The notes beneath the pieces are model-generated. The model was not told where the DNA came from and did no database searches. It worked only from the letters and a program-made list of their open reading frames with translations. A program made the translations under genes and the position numbers. Positions 42,560 to 54,111 of a stretch of 64,000 bases of DNA are shown here, piece after piece; the stretch's first letter is position 1, and each line of letters opens with the position of its first letter. Source of the DNA: Podospora bellae-mahoneyi (Eukaryota > Ascomycota > Sordariomycetes > Sordariales > Podosporaceae); the NCBI RefSeq assembly GCF_035222275.1, contig NC_085884.1, forward strand, positions 62,001-126,000, read 5' to 3'.

Positions 42560-45215
42560 TTATGGCAGGCTCAGGAACAGCTTCAATAATTTGGGATAGA
42601 TGGGCGTACTGTTACATGTTACTGTTAGCAGAGCTCTGACGAAAACCAAGACTGTTTATTGAAGCTTACCCAAGTCCAGTGACTGGATCCCAACCCTCTT
42701 TCACCGGGAAGCCGTTGCTTCCACATCCTGGGTTTGATCCAGAAGTGATGTCAGTGAACACTTCGGGATGATCATACTGCCTCGTAGTTAGCATTATTCC
42801 TTCATCGCCGCCTTCGAGATACTGACCAAAACTTGGTGGATAAACCCGACTGGCCGCTTGCCTCGGACTAATCTCTCCTCGTTGATCAGAGTAAGGATAG
42901 AAGCCCAAACCGGTACCGCCACCGAGGTACCACTCATGCTATCAGCATATCCTCTGAGAACAACCCTGTAGTTGTCTCCAATGGCCGAAACATCAGGATA
43001 ACCTCTGCCGCCTTTGTTGAACCTCTTGCCCCTCTCTTTTCCCAACACACTGCCCAGCAAACTTGGCTCCCATCCCCACTGCGTGGAGGCTGCTGTAGCC
43101 GTTAGGTTGTATCCCAGCTCTGTGACGTTGGCCCGCTTCAAATACGCAGCCACGTGCTTCTCCTGCCATGGCGGCCTCATGAAGACATTTGAAAATCCCC
43201 CTCCAGAAGCAAATCTCTCTGTGGCTGTCTCGATGAACTTGCCCTTATTCTTGGGGTCGGCCTTGACCAGTGTAGCACCCACGCTCAAAACATAGGGACA
43301 GTTTCCCATGATTCTTGGAGAAAACACCTCTCTATTCGGGCCTAAACAGCCAGCCTGAGGGTCCCCCCTCCTTCCACCGACGCCATAGTCGCCAGAGGAC
43401 TCTACCACAGTGACCCCCTGCAGTGAAAGCTTTAATATCTCCATGCACTGCCTGCGGGTGTAGGACTCTGGCCATGCGTGCTCGAAGCCCGAATAGGAGA
43501 TGGATATGACGTTTGTTGGGCGGTAAGTGCCGCACATCAAGTCGCCTTGGTAACCATATCTGTCGTTGTTCGGGTTCGGGTACTCGGGATCGCGGCAGGA
43601 GTCGTCAGCACAATTTCCCGTCTGATTGAAGGCGGCCATGGTGCAAAAGGAGCCATCGATGGCGTCAAAGAAGGCTTTTGTCTCGTCAGCATTTTGATCA
43701 AGGCACGTTAGCAATGAAGCCACTCACTATTGAAGAAGCCAGGGTATCTTGTATCAGCACGAGTCTGGTCTTGCTGGTACCATTCGTCGTCTGTTTGGAA
43801 CAGAACAGTCTTTTGAGGCCATACCAACGGAATAGCCACTTGGAAATCAAGATTGGCCTCTTCTCCTGCTAGCTGGGGATCCTCGATCGGGCCCTCGGCG
43901 CCGTTGATCGACTTGAGTTCGGGATGAGTTCCTTTCGGGATCCATGGAGCGACATATTTCCAATAGGTATCCATGTCTTGTTGATTGTAGTGCTGAGCGA
44001 GACCTTGAAAGATACCCAACTCGTTGCCTTTAGTCGCTTTCGTTCCAGGTGGGATTTGATACTGGTCTATCACCCATTAGCTACTTACATCTCTCAGTCA
44101 AACATTTTGAACCTACTTCGGATACATTGAGGCGTGATGTCCACATCACAGCCCTCTGTTACCTCGAACTCATCTTCATTCTGGTCCGGCTGGATATTTC
44201 CGGCTGGTTTGGTGGCAGTAGGAGTAGACACGTTGGTGGTGCTTGTCGCCCCTGATCCTCCCTGTCCCTTTCCCTTGCCTCTATCTTTGTCTTTATCCTT
44301 ATCTTTGCCCCCCTTCTTTCGTCCTTTGCGGTCACCCGGGCGTCTTCCCTTCTCGTACCAGCTATCGTACCAGACCGACCCTCTCCGTCCAACCATCCTC
44401 TTGACAATCTTCTCATCATATCCACCAGCCATCAATTTGATGCCGGGAGTTATGTAATCAATGTGATGCGAAATGTTGTGAGGAACATGATATCTGTGAA
44501 GCAGTTCGTCAGCAAGATGATCTAACATGGAAGGAACGCGTTGGAAAACAAGCGCTCACTCTGAACAGGCAATGTTTGTTACCCCAGATTCAGGGTGTTC
44601 ATAAACATGAAACCGAGCAAAAAGCAGTTTCTCGACCTCCTGAACCGGCGCGTCGAACTGAATCCACTATTTCGCACCGTCAGTACGTTAATGCCCTCAA
44701 CTTCCCAATCACTCGACCTGTGTAAACTCACCTGCTTGTTCCCCGACAATCCTAGCCTTCTTTCTTCCACGCCCGAGGCCTTCAGCCACTGCTTGACCTC
44801 GCCCACCGCCTGTGTTCCCGGTGCAAAGAAGTCAACCACCTCTCGAGCAGTCAAGTGCTTCCCGTAGTTCGGCGATTTCGGATCCGATCTACTCCGTTTT
44901 CACGTCAGCCTTTTCCACAAATTAAAGAAAGAAATACAGAAAAGTCACACACATGTCCATTAGCAACTTGTGCGCCCGCTCCTCCTTTTCCCGCCCCTGT
45001 TTCAAGCCAATTCTCACAGGCAACGTCACCCCATCCTTGACCAGATCCCTCTTCACCCAGCCCTGGAGTTGCCCGTCATGCTGCCGTTCGTGAAGATCAT
45101 GCGACCTCGGCACGATCAGAGGCCTCCCTGACCTCGCTGTCGTTGGGCCGCCCTCCACCAAAAAGGCCAGCCCCTGGACACTGGCGACAGTAAGAAGAAC
45201 TGATCGAAGAAGCAT
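42560..45215 (-). CDS. tripeptidyl-peptidase, sedolisin family (S53), secreted
   Basis: Eight exons: complement(join(42560..42608, 42670..42776, 42827..43674, 43728..44066, 44117..44493, 44560..44666, 44732..44888, 44953..45215)), 748 aa; every join keeps phase. A signal peptide (MLLRSVLLTVASVQGLA) is followed by a kumamolisin pro-domain (D-P-K-S-P-N-Y-G-K-H-L-T). A Lys/Asp/Gly-rich linker (about 224-280, with a K-D-K-D-K-D-K-D run) separates it from the protease. Catalytic residues are all present: E371 and D375 in E-A-N-L-D-F, D510 in S-S-G-D-Y-G, S665 in S-G-T-S. The calcium-site segment F-T-D-I-T-S-G-S-N-P-G and the closing G-W-D-P-V-T-G-L-G-T-P are intact. The family removes tripeptides from protein N termini at acid pH outside the cell. 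The start at 45215 is chosen because an upstream in-frame ATG would break the signal peptide. Confidence 0.94.
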
Positions 45216-45385
45216 ACTGAATGGGCTTTTGCGCCGGAGTGTCGAGGAATCAACGGAAAAAAAGAACACGAGCAACAAAGGGAATAAGGAAAGCAACAGA
45301 ATCGAGGGAAGGAAGGGGAGACCCAGAGCGCGTCGACTGGCCGAGGTAGCTTGACGGCACCGTTGATGACCGACGGGAGCTCATA

Positions 45386-45391
45386 CTTATA
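45386..45391 (-). promoter_or_regulatory. TATA-like box, sedolisin gene
   Basis: TATAAG on the minus strand, about 171 bases upstream of the start codon at 45215. Placement fits a core promoter with a leader of moderate length. Recognised by eye only. Confidence 0.3.
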
Positions 45392-46671
45392 TTGATTCCC
45401 TAAATAGAACAGAGCCATCCTACAGTTTAATATCCCCGATGTGGGCCTGGCCGAGGCCCTTCCCCAATTCCAGGTTGCCTTCCCCTTGGAAAGTCACCAG
45501 CAGTTACATCCGATCCCCAGTTCCAGAAATGTCGTTGCATACCTAATCGTCCTCCCATTGGAACGCAATGCACCTCTGCTGATATTGGGCCTGACAAGGA
45601 CAAGGCAATGCCACTGCGGAGGGCACGTGGCGAGTTACACAATCAATTTTTCCCAGTTGCGTCCAGGTCCCTAAAGAAGCAATAACCTCACCAAGGTCTA
45701 GAAAAGCCACTACTATATAAAGACACTATTTTAAGCAATGCCTTTCGATTGTTTTTTATCCCCGAGGACGGGCAATCTATTCTGCCGGGTCTTGCATCGG
45801 CAGCCCGCTTAGGTTCTCTGCATCCGAACCACTCAGATTGCTCAATGCCCGCCCCTCCCCCCTTTTCTCCCCCTGAGCCTGGACTATGGCGTCCTACCTA
45901 ACCACCTAGGCAGGACACCACCAGCTATCATGACAAACAAATAAATGGGAACGTGGCAATTGAAAGCCAAAGGTTCTTGTTCAATTAGAAGATTTCCCTG
46001 CCGATTGAGATCAATCCGGCAAGAGTTTGGATCGCAAGTGGCAACACCGGATAAATGCCCCCAACGCAAGACATCATCATCTCTTTAACACCCGCCGGTA
46101 CCAAACCTCACAAAATAAATTGCTCGGAGCCTCGGAGGCGTACCGAAAACTCGACAGAACCACGCTTCGGCTCGAGCGTTGAACCGCCACAAGTGCCACG
46201 TTGGTACCCGGACTTGTTGGCTGACCCAGCGTGACGATATCAACCTGAATCTATCGCACGCTACCTTGCCAAGACACTTTCCCGTTAGACAACTAGCGGC
46301 ACTCGAACCCGATGATAAGTATCTCTGATGCTTCGGGTTTTGTTGGGCTCGTCCGTGTTGCAAGACACACGACTGCGAGACCTGAGGAAACGATAATGCT
46401 TTTTGATCAAATTTTTCTTCTTCATTCTGCTCCTGCCGAGATATGAATCCCAGCAGCAGACTCACGGCTAAGATTATCCTATCCCAAAGCGTGGCCTGAT
46501 CATATTACCGCCTCCTTTCTCTTCCCCTAATCCTCCGTCGCAATTCCATCCGGCCACCCATAGATAGTGATGACATTCGTTTCCATGAATGATGTCAAGG
46601 GGGAAAAAAAAAAGGAAAAAAAAACGCCCCCAAAAAAAAAAAAAAAATCAACTCCTTCAAAGCCAGCTCCC
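45392..46671. other. intergenic with A-rich homopolymer tract
   Basis: No supported gene. The tract at about 46602-46646 consists of long A runs broken by short G or C blocks and lies just past the stop of the carboxylesterase, so it would be a U-rich 3' untranslated region or terminator on that strand. The hydrophobic minus-strand frame across it (46527-46733) is a composition effect. Confidence 0.55.
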
Positions 46672-48463
46672 TCAAATATGCAGAGCATCAATATTCGCAG
46701 CAATGTACTGCTTGGCCCCCTCACGGAAATCATCCTTCAGATACCCGTTCCGGTTGTTGAAGAACTGAATGAGCCTCTTGTCCTCGGTGTTCCACGTTGG
46801 CCAGTTCTCCTTCACCTTGCTCTTGGCGCTCGTGCCGCCCGACGCGTCGTTGGGGTCGAGGTTGTAGACAAAGTTGGCATAAAAGTTCTGGATGCTCTTG
46901 CTCGCGTAGTTGGGCAGGATGCCATAAAAGACCTGCAGCAAGTCGCTGCCGTGGAAAGTGCCCAGGATGGGGGTGCCCTCGTTGTAGCTGGCCAGGTAGG
47001 ACCAAACGGGGACGTTGGGGTTGGCGGCGATGGCGTACTCGATGAACACACGGCGGGTGAGCGTGAAGACGATGTCGCCGAGGAGAGCAGCCAGGCGCTT
47101 GAAGCCGGGGTAGATCTCATTGAAGAGGCCGGAACCAAAGGGTGAGCCGGCTGAGATCAGGGGCGAGTACTGGCTGACCAGGCCCTTGACCTGTTGCGCG
47201 GTGGCGCCGTGGAAGAAGTATCCCCTGAGGTAGTCTTCGAGGCGGCTGGTGGTGGTGACATTCTTCTGGAAAAGCGAGAAGAGGGTGCCCTCGTCTTCTT
47301 GGTCGCCGATGATCATGGGCACGGCGGCGTACTTGCCAGCCTTGACAAGACGGTCGGCGCTGTCAGTCAGAGCAACACCGTCAGGGCGAGGCAGGTAAGA
47401 AAGAGCCACCGAGCTGTAGGAGAGGATAGCCGGGACAGAGTTGGCGGTCTCGAGGAAAGTCTCGTAGGGCAAGTTGCGCAGGCAGTTGAGGGTGTCAGCA
47501 GCACCGCCGCAACCGGAACGGGCAACCACAGTGTCGTAGATCTCCTGGCCCTTGGGGCAGTCGACGGGGTCAGCAGGGACAATGCTGCCCGAGTTCATGA
47601 TGGCACCGCGGAACAGGGGCTTGCCCTTGTAGTTGATGTTGCCGTCGTAGAGAGACATCTGGTTCCACACAGAAATGGCACCGGCCGACTCGCCCCAGAT
47701 GGTGACCTTATCTGGGTCACCGCCAAACGCAGCAATGTTGTCGGCGACCCACTCAAGACCCATGCGCTGGTCAAGATGGCCAAGGTTGGCAGAGCCGTCC
47801 TGGAGGACTTCCTTGCCGGGCATGAAGCCAAAGGCGCCCACACGATAGTTGACAGCAACAAACACGTAGGGCTTGCCGGCGGCCATGGCATTGGAGACAA
47901 GCGGGCCTCCGTCATACATGGAGCTCCATCCAAGCTGCATGAAATGTTAGTCAAATGTTCTGAGCTTTCCCACCTTATGGCTTTTTGCTTACCTCGAAAC
48001 CACCACCGTAGATCCAAAACAGGACTGGCAACTTATCGCCGGCTTTGGTGCCAGCTGGGCGGATTACGTTGATGTTCAAGCAGTCCTCACTGATCTTGAG
48101 TGCCTTTTGAAACAGGGCAGTGTTGGCAACCGTGTCAATGACTTTGGCGAGCAGATCTTCCGAGTCGGTATCGGCCAAGAACTGAGGGCAGGCAGCGGCG
48201 ATGCCGCCAGCGTCGTATGTGCCGAACGAAGCGGTCGTTCTGACGGGAGGCTTCAGGCGGAGAGGACCAACGGGAGCTTGGGCGAAGGGAATGCCATTGA
48301 AGGCTTCCGTGTTGATGCGGCTGACACCGACAACATTGCCCTGAGCAATCGAGACAGTGGGCCTGGCTCTCTTCTCCAAAATCTGAGTGGGAGGCTCAGG
48401 GGGGGCAGCGAGGGCCTGGCCAACGAGGGCCGCGGCGGCAACGAGAGTGGCGACGCCCTTCAT
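46672..48463 (-). CDS. secreted type-B carboxylesterase/lipase
   Basis: Two exons: complement(join(46672..47934, 47993..48463)), 577 aa. The 58-nt intron is GTAAGC to CAG with a CTAAC branch. A signal peptide ([19 protein letters not shown]) precedes the alpha/beta-hydrolase fold. The type-B marks are S-E-D-C-L-N-I-N-V (second signature), the oxyanion-hole G-G-G-F just before the intron, and the nucleophile elbow W-G-E-S-A-G-A with S240. The acid is probably the Glu in Q-E-D-E-G-T-L-F and the base the His in G-T-F-H-G-S-D-L. It should cleave carboxylic esters outside the cell; Candida rugosa-type lipases share this layout. A CTATATAG box lies about 108 bases upstream of the start. Confidence 0.93.
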
Positions 48464-48570
48464 GGCGTTTGCCGGACAAGAAGAGGGAACAGGAAGGGGT
48501 GAGAGGAAGATGGATGAGATTCCCTGGCTGACGAGTCCTCATACCCAAGGAGGGCGGCGAGGGACGAGAT

Positions 48571-48578
48571 CTATATAG
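48571..48578 (-). promoter_or_regulatory. TATA-like box, carboxylesterase gene
   Basis: The palindrome CTATATAG lies about 108 bases upstream of the carboxylesterase start at 48463. It is the best TATA match in that leader, found by eye. Confidence 0.4.
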
Positions 48579-51500
48579 CTCTTTTGCTATTCCATCTTGT
48601 TCAACAGCCACGGAGTTTGTGTCCACCTGTAATCTCAACGACAAGAGCTTGTACCCGCCTTGCTGCACTCCACCATCGTGGGTCACCGTGACATGGCAGG
48701 GCTTCCCCAGAAAAAGCTCCCATGTACATACGCCGGCATGGTCTCCACCAAGCCAGCTGACTGACTGGCATCAAGGAGATATGTACAGGATGGGCAAGCG
48801 GCCGCGGGCAGCATCGGGCGGACTGCCGTTGCGGTACCGCTCCGAGGCGCAGTGATCTTGTTTTGGGGTTTCACTCTGAGCGGCTCTGGGTTTCTATGTA
48901 CAGTCCAGGAAACAAATGATTGTTAGGCCAAGACATGAAGTCTGGGGTCCTGCGCCAACAGCCATTGGAGGCTTGGGTGGTACCGCGAGATTCTGGGGGT
49001 TGGGTATGAAAACCTCCCACTCGCCCAGCCCTTGCCGTGGGGGGGGGATGGCAATGGCCGAGAACGCCAGTGGTCACCTGGCGGTCTGGCGGATGGTGAA
49101 AGGTGGTACTGAGAATGTCTAGCGCTCCCTCTTACGCGCATCCAGTAGTTGATGAGTCGAAGAGAGAGCAGAGTGGAAAGGCGCAAGAAAGCAGTCGACG
49201 AAAACACTGCGAAGCCGTCGTCAACCGTACTCCAACGGGCATGTGAAAAGCTTTTGGTGCCTGACGCTAGAGGAGCCTCGGCTTGAGGGGATAGGTTGGA
49301 CCGTTAGAAAGAAAGCTAATAAGTTGCGGTAAGTAGATGGTGTGCTGTAGATCCATTCCTCTACTGGCCGGTACGCTAGAGGAAAGGCACTATCGAGGCA
49401 CACTTCCCCGCAATCCGTACTCGCGCTCGCAACGGTCCTGCGTGAGGGGTAAAAGTGGCAGTCAACGCCTTGGAAAGAAAAAGATTTTGGAACGACGGCC
49501 CTGAATCACCGGGGTGTGAGGTGGTCAAGCGAGGATATGGTGGTGAGGATCAGGGAAACTGTTGAGGAAAAGTGGATCTTTTGGATTCAAAGAACTGAGT
49601 GATATTAAGGTAATTATTATTTTTACTGCCTCGAGCGTCAAGGTACCTTACCCACGAGGGCTATTCTATACAGCGCCTTGTGTGTACCCGCGACAGTGGA
49701 AGAGTCGAACAATGCAGTCGGTGCGAGATGTGCCAGCGCCCGGTCCCTGCTGCAACGTGGGAAGTTGGAAGGCATGGGACGGGAGTTGAGCTGAGGTTGA
49801 CTTCGGACGGATCTGGGGAAGTTGTGCTCAGGGTGGGGGTTGTCGAAGAGTTGGGGAAGATATTGCGGGGAAGCCGGCCTTCTTTTCCCAATCCGTTTGC
49901 GACAGCCGACGCCATTCAGGTCTTGGGAAGGCATTCGTCGCTCCGCCATCCATGAATAGCTCCTTGGCACTATGACGGCAGACCATCCGTAGTCTGTACA
50001 ATGGCCACTCGTGAGTTCAACGTTTGACAAGGGCTCAAGGAAAAAAGAACTCAGACTCGGGTATCCACCGACTGACGCGATGTTGCAAAGGTTGCAAAGC
50101 AGTCTGTTGGCCAATATAGCGACTCGTCCACGTCTCCACGATGGTAATCGGGAATTACAACACAAAAGCCCGAGACTCGGAAGGGCACAAGATGCCAGGG
50201 CCCACCACCCGTACACAGTCGCCGATATCCCATGGAAGTCCACAGCATTAGAGCTAGACTGAGCTCGTACGATCTTCGACTCTCGAGTCTCGGAGCATCC
50301 TCCACTCAATCACAATCCCGTCCTAGACTCTTCATGTTCCCCGATGACGAACACGAACCGCCCCTGCCACCGTCGTGCTGCCCTGCCTTCCAGGTTGTTG
50401 GAGAAACCCTAGTGCGGGGGGGTGTATTAGTGCCTGGCCAAGCTCATCACAGTAGGAATCTCTTGTTTGAATTCTCCGACGACGGGTGGCGCCGGTACCT
50501 AGTCAACTCATCAACTTTCATCTCCAACTTTCAGATGTCAATCACATCAAGGTCAGGATGCTGCCGAGGTGCGAATGCCATCTCAAAGTAAACAAGGACT
50601 TCTTCTGGCAGTTAGGGTCGAGGGTTTGTATGTTTTTGATATCAAGCTGTGACTTGCCTTGCCTTACCCCGGAGCCCGGGACACCTAGAAGCAGCTCACA
50701 CACTGACCACGATTAGAGACAAGAAAACACCACCATCTACGTTGCCAGGAAGACTCTCGGTGCCATTTACAGGCCAAATCTACACCTCCCAAGAACTGGC
50801 TCCAGTGGAGACACCAGAACCAACAGATGGAGGGGAGGAGGTCACCGAAAGAAAAAGCTAATGCACCCCGCACCCGCCAGACTACGCTAAGGACTTTGTA
50901 TAGGTACATGTCTTCCCCAGATTTCCACAAGTGAGGTTGGCCGTGATTTTTATTAGCAACTAGGATGTCACCATACCCGAGACTCAGGTACGTTTTGAGC
51001 ATGTGAAAAGGCGCTCAACTGGGACAACCAGGTATCTAACTTGGAAAAGGCCCTGCCCTGACGATCTGTCGTCAGGCATCCGGCTACTTCCCTTTTCAGC
51101 AAGGAGTTGTTTTACCCCTGAACATCGGAATAAAGTAAATACAAAGCTGGAAATGCTTGCGATGTAGGGAGTCCATGGGATCTGGTCCTTTCCCACTTAG
51201 ATATTCAGATCGAGATGCTTTTCTCCTGCCTTCCTTTGGGCACCCATAACACTGTTTCCAGGTCAGTTCCCAGTTCACCCTAAATCGCAAGTGATGCATG
51301 GTACGTAGATGGGAACTATTGACCAAAGTTTGTCTCTTGAATCCAATACAATGCATTCGCCGGTAACTTTTGATTCCATGAAGCGGAAAGACTAGTGACA
51401 GAAGGTATCATCTTCTTATCTGTTGTCGAAATATTTGTCATCATACCTAGGTAAAGCTCAAGCAGTCGCCCTGAAATACAGCTCTTTCCCATGTCCCCAA

Positions 51501-52641
51501 TATGGTAAAGCGTTCAGCTTGTTCATGAATGAAGGAATACTCTTCGGAACTGGCAGAATTGGATGTCTTCACACGCTAAAGTATCTTATCTTTCTGGACG
51601 TCTTCGTCCTTCGAGCGGACATTGAAAGAGTATTAATGACCTGTCAAGAATAGGTGCCCAGTTCAGCTACATGTACCTTTTTAGTGTTTGTTCTATATCT
51701 GTACTCGAAGAAGGTAATTAGCCTCCAAGAACGCTACCTCTTCAAAGTATGTTGTCCTTGGCTCTTTCATGTCTGTCTTGGTTCAAGTATCATCTTATGA
51801 TCTTGCTATTCGCCGGGCCTTCAGAATCGGCCGGTCAGCCCCAGCGACTAGTGTTGAAAATCTTGGCAACTCGATTTGCTTTTTCAAGTTCACATTTGGC
51901 TCTGATGGCTTGCTATGCTATAGCAGGTACTATATACTAATAGGCATCGTCAGCTTCCTCTGCAGAACATTAAGAAATGGCCCATGCTCCACCGTTGCTT
52001 CTTCCGCCGAGATTGATGTCATTGCCGCTGCAGGATCCCATGAGGCTCGCAGGGATCTGCAACGGGCCGCGGCCGTGACAACTTCAGACGAATGAACCCT
52101 TGGTCTTAGCCACCCTTGTCAGACGGCATTCCACAGTGGGGACACTTTTCCTTTCCAATTCCTTCCTGATAATGCGGCAGGAGAAAACAATCATGAGAGA
52201 AAACGCCGATGTCATGTCCAAAGAGAAAAGCTGTCATCAAGGCTGTGACAAAACCATTGCTGACCCATCCATGGCCGACAGCTTGTACATAAGAAGTGCA
52301 AGAGATATCTAATAAGCCTCCGTAATCCCAAATCCAGTAATGCTTCCAGTCAACGCCTGCCTACCATCATGTTTCATCATATCCGCCGCGTATCAGGCGC
52401 GTTTATGCCGTCGTCCAGGCTTCCGACCATTGCTATAAGAAAGCAAAGCGGGTATCCGTGGGCACATGTACAATACATCAAAAATCGAAAAAAAAAAAAC
52501 ATCCCCTTGCTATTAACAGTCGACTCATTCCCTTTTCGTTTCATTTCAGCTCCGTCATCCCTTTCCTGTCATGTTCGAATGTGTTTGTGATGATGCGGCG
52601 AAAATCAGGCAGAGCAAAAGCAAAAGCTAGGAAGATCAATC
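48579..52641. other. about 4 kb without a supported gene
   Basis: This is the longest gene-poor part of the window. Frames of 60-220 codons occur on both strands (for example 49638-50309 minus, 50232-50591 plus and 51769-52095 plus). None has a domain, a signal peptide or a sensible intron pattern, and they overlap each other. I see no tandem repeats or transposon ends. It could hold noncoding RNAs or remnants too decayed to recognise. Confidence 0.45.
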
Positions 52642-54111
52642 CTAGCAAACCTCCAAGGTCCCAACCGACCTCGCCGTCCGTCTCCTCTTAGCACTTGGAC
52701 TGAGCACAGGTCGGTCGTCCGAGCTGGGAGGCTCCTCCTCAAAACTACTGTTCAACATTTCCTCAAGGGGTTGCCCTTCCTTATCACGACGCCGCTTGAG
52801 CTTGCGCTGGCTGATGATGTGAGCCAAAACAGGCAGTTGCTCGGGCGCAGGCTCGACGAGGGGGCCGTGAAGGTCGATGAACTCCGGGTTGTCAAATGGT
52901 GAAACCCCTGAGATCTCTGACCCGAGGGCCTTGGCAAGACGTTCCTTGAGGCCGAGAATAGGCCACACCTTGACTGGCGTGTAGGTGATCTTCATACCGA
53001 GCCCGTCTTCACTGTCGACCAAAGGGGTCTTGTGAGGGGTCATGAACCTCTCCAAGAATGCCGCGGTGATGACGGCCGTATAGACAATGAAGTGGGGGTC
53101 GCTTTCTTGTCCCTCATCGTGGGTGATGAGCTGGACCTTGATGTCACGGAACTGCGGCATGCGCAATCGAACACCCCTCTGGCTATCATGCCCCGAGCTG
53201 CTCGGCGTCATCCTACCACTGTAGGCGGGTATGCGGTAAAAGTGTGCTTGCGCCATAGCGAGAAGGGTGGCAACGATGTAGGGGTCATGGTCGATGTTGG
53301 CGGGGATCAAGAGCTTGGAGCGCAAGGCCTGCAGCCGTGCAACAGGCTCGTTGAATATGCCGTTGGGGCCAGAAGCAATGCGGAAGAGGTTCTTGCGAAT
53401 GGCGGCAAGTTGCGACCGGTTGACATAAGCCAGAATAGGGAGGTTTGGCGCATACTCGGAGTCGGATCTCACGAGTGTGTGTGGATCCAGTGTAGCCATG
53501 GAGTCGAACGAGGCATCCCGGCTGGCAGCGCTCTTCCAGACACAGGGCAGACGAACCGCTTTTCGGAAGGCCCTCATGCCGAAGAAGAGGTCGAGTTCGG
53601 CCGATGTCTTTGCCTTGGACAAGGTGTGAGGGAAGAGGGTCGACATGACATGCTTGATGGCGCGATTCTTACAAAAGAGCTTGGTAGGCGACGGGTCGGC
53701 CTGGACGAGCACCTGCAGCTCTGTCGTCAAGACGCGCGCCATGTGGGAGGGCTCAAGCCATCTGCCGTTGAGGTTCTCTGGGACAGGCTTCTCAATGGTG
53801 GGACGCCTGTCGAACTGGACGCCAAGGAGTTCCGAATGCCGGTCGGTCCAGCACATGGGCATGGCGTAGAGGGAAGTGCCTGCATTGTCGTGCATGATGT
53901 CGTACAGAGAGCCTGGATCGGGACGTATGATGCGGGTGCCGGGCCGCGGACCACGGCGTGATGAACGGGCCTTGGGACTTGCCGGCTTCGGCTGGGACCT
54001 TGGTATTGGTTCCGGGGCCGGAGGGGACACTGGGCGACTGTTGAGTTGAGGCGGGGTGGGTTCGGTGATGCGACGGGGCGAGGAGCCCGCGTCGCGTGAA
54101 GTTGTCGTCAT
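52642..54111 (-). CDS. conserved fungal protein of unknown function
   Basis: Single exon, 489 aa. Not recognised as a named family. The first 65 residues are rich in Pro, Ser and Arg and likely disordered. A well-structured middle (about 70-400) has mixed helices and strands, with words such as L-Y-D-I-M-H-D-N, L-N-G-R-W-L-E-P-S-H-M-A-R, L-P-I-L-A-Y-V-N-R-S-Q and I-V-Y-T-A-V-I-T-A-A-F-L. The C terminus is polar and ends in a basic cluster (S-A-K-R-R-R-T-A-R-S) that could be a nuclear signal. The long, clean frame with a fungal codon look supports a real gene, although the opposite strand also carries a long frame. No catalytic motif is visible. Confidence 0.75.
   Translation of the reverse strand: MTTTSRDAGSSPRRITEPTPPQLNSRPVSPPAPEPIPRSQPKPASPKARSSRRGPRPGTRIIRPDPGSLYDIMHDNAGTSLYAMPMCWTDRHSELLGVQFDRRPTIEKPVPENLNGRWLEPSHMARVLTTELQVLVQADPSPTKLFCKNRAIKHVMSTLFPHTLSKAKTSAELDLFFGMRAFRKAVRLPCVWKSAASRDASFDSMATLDPHTLVRSDSEYAPNLPILAYVNRSQLAAIRKNLFRIASGPNGIFNEPVARLQALRSKLLIPANIDHDPYIVATLLAMAQAHFYRIPAYSGRMTPSSSGHDSQRGVRLRMPQFRDIKVQLITHDEGQESDPHFIVYTAVITAAFLERFMTPHKTPLVDSEDGLGMKITYTPVKVWPILGLKERLAKALGSEISGVSPFDNPEFIDLHGPLVEPAPEQLPVLAHIISQRKLKRRRDKEGQPLEEMLNSSFEEEPPSSDDRPVLSPSAKRRRTARSVGTLEVC

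Noticed and set aside
47194-48072. 292-codon plus-strand frame
   Set aside because: Antisense to the carboxylesterase, which has a full set of family motifs; no domain in the antisense frame.
53032-53961. 309-codon plus-strand frame
   Set aside because: Antisense to the conserved unknown gene. It is almost as clean, but its start context and composition are worse, and the minus frame is longer and ends with normal polar tails. This is the least certain of the rejections.
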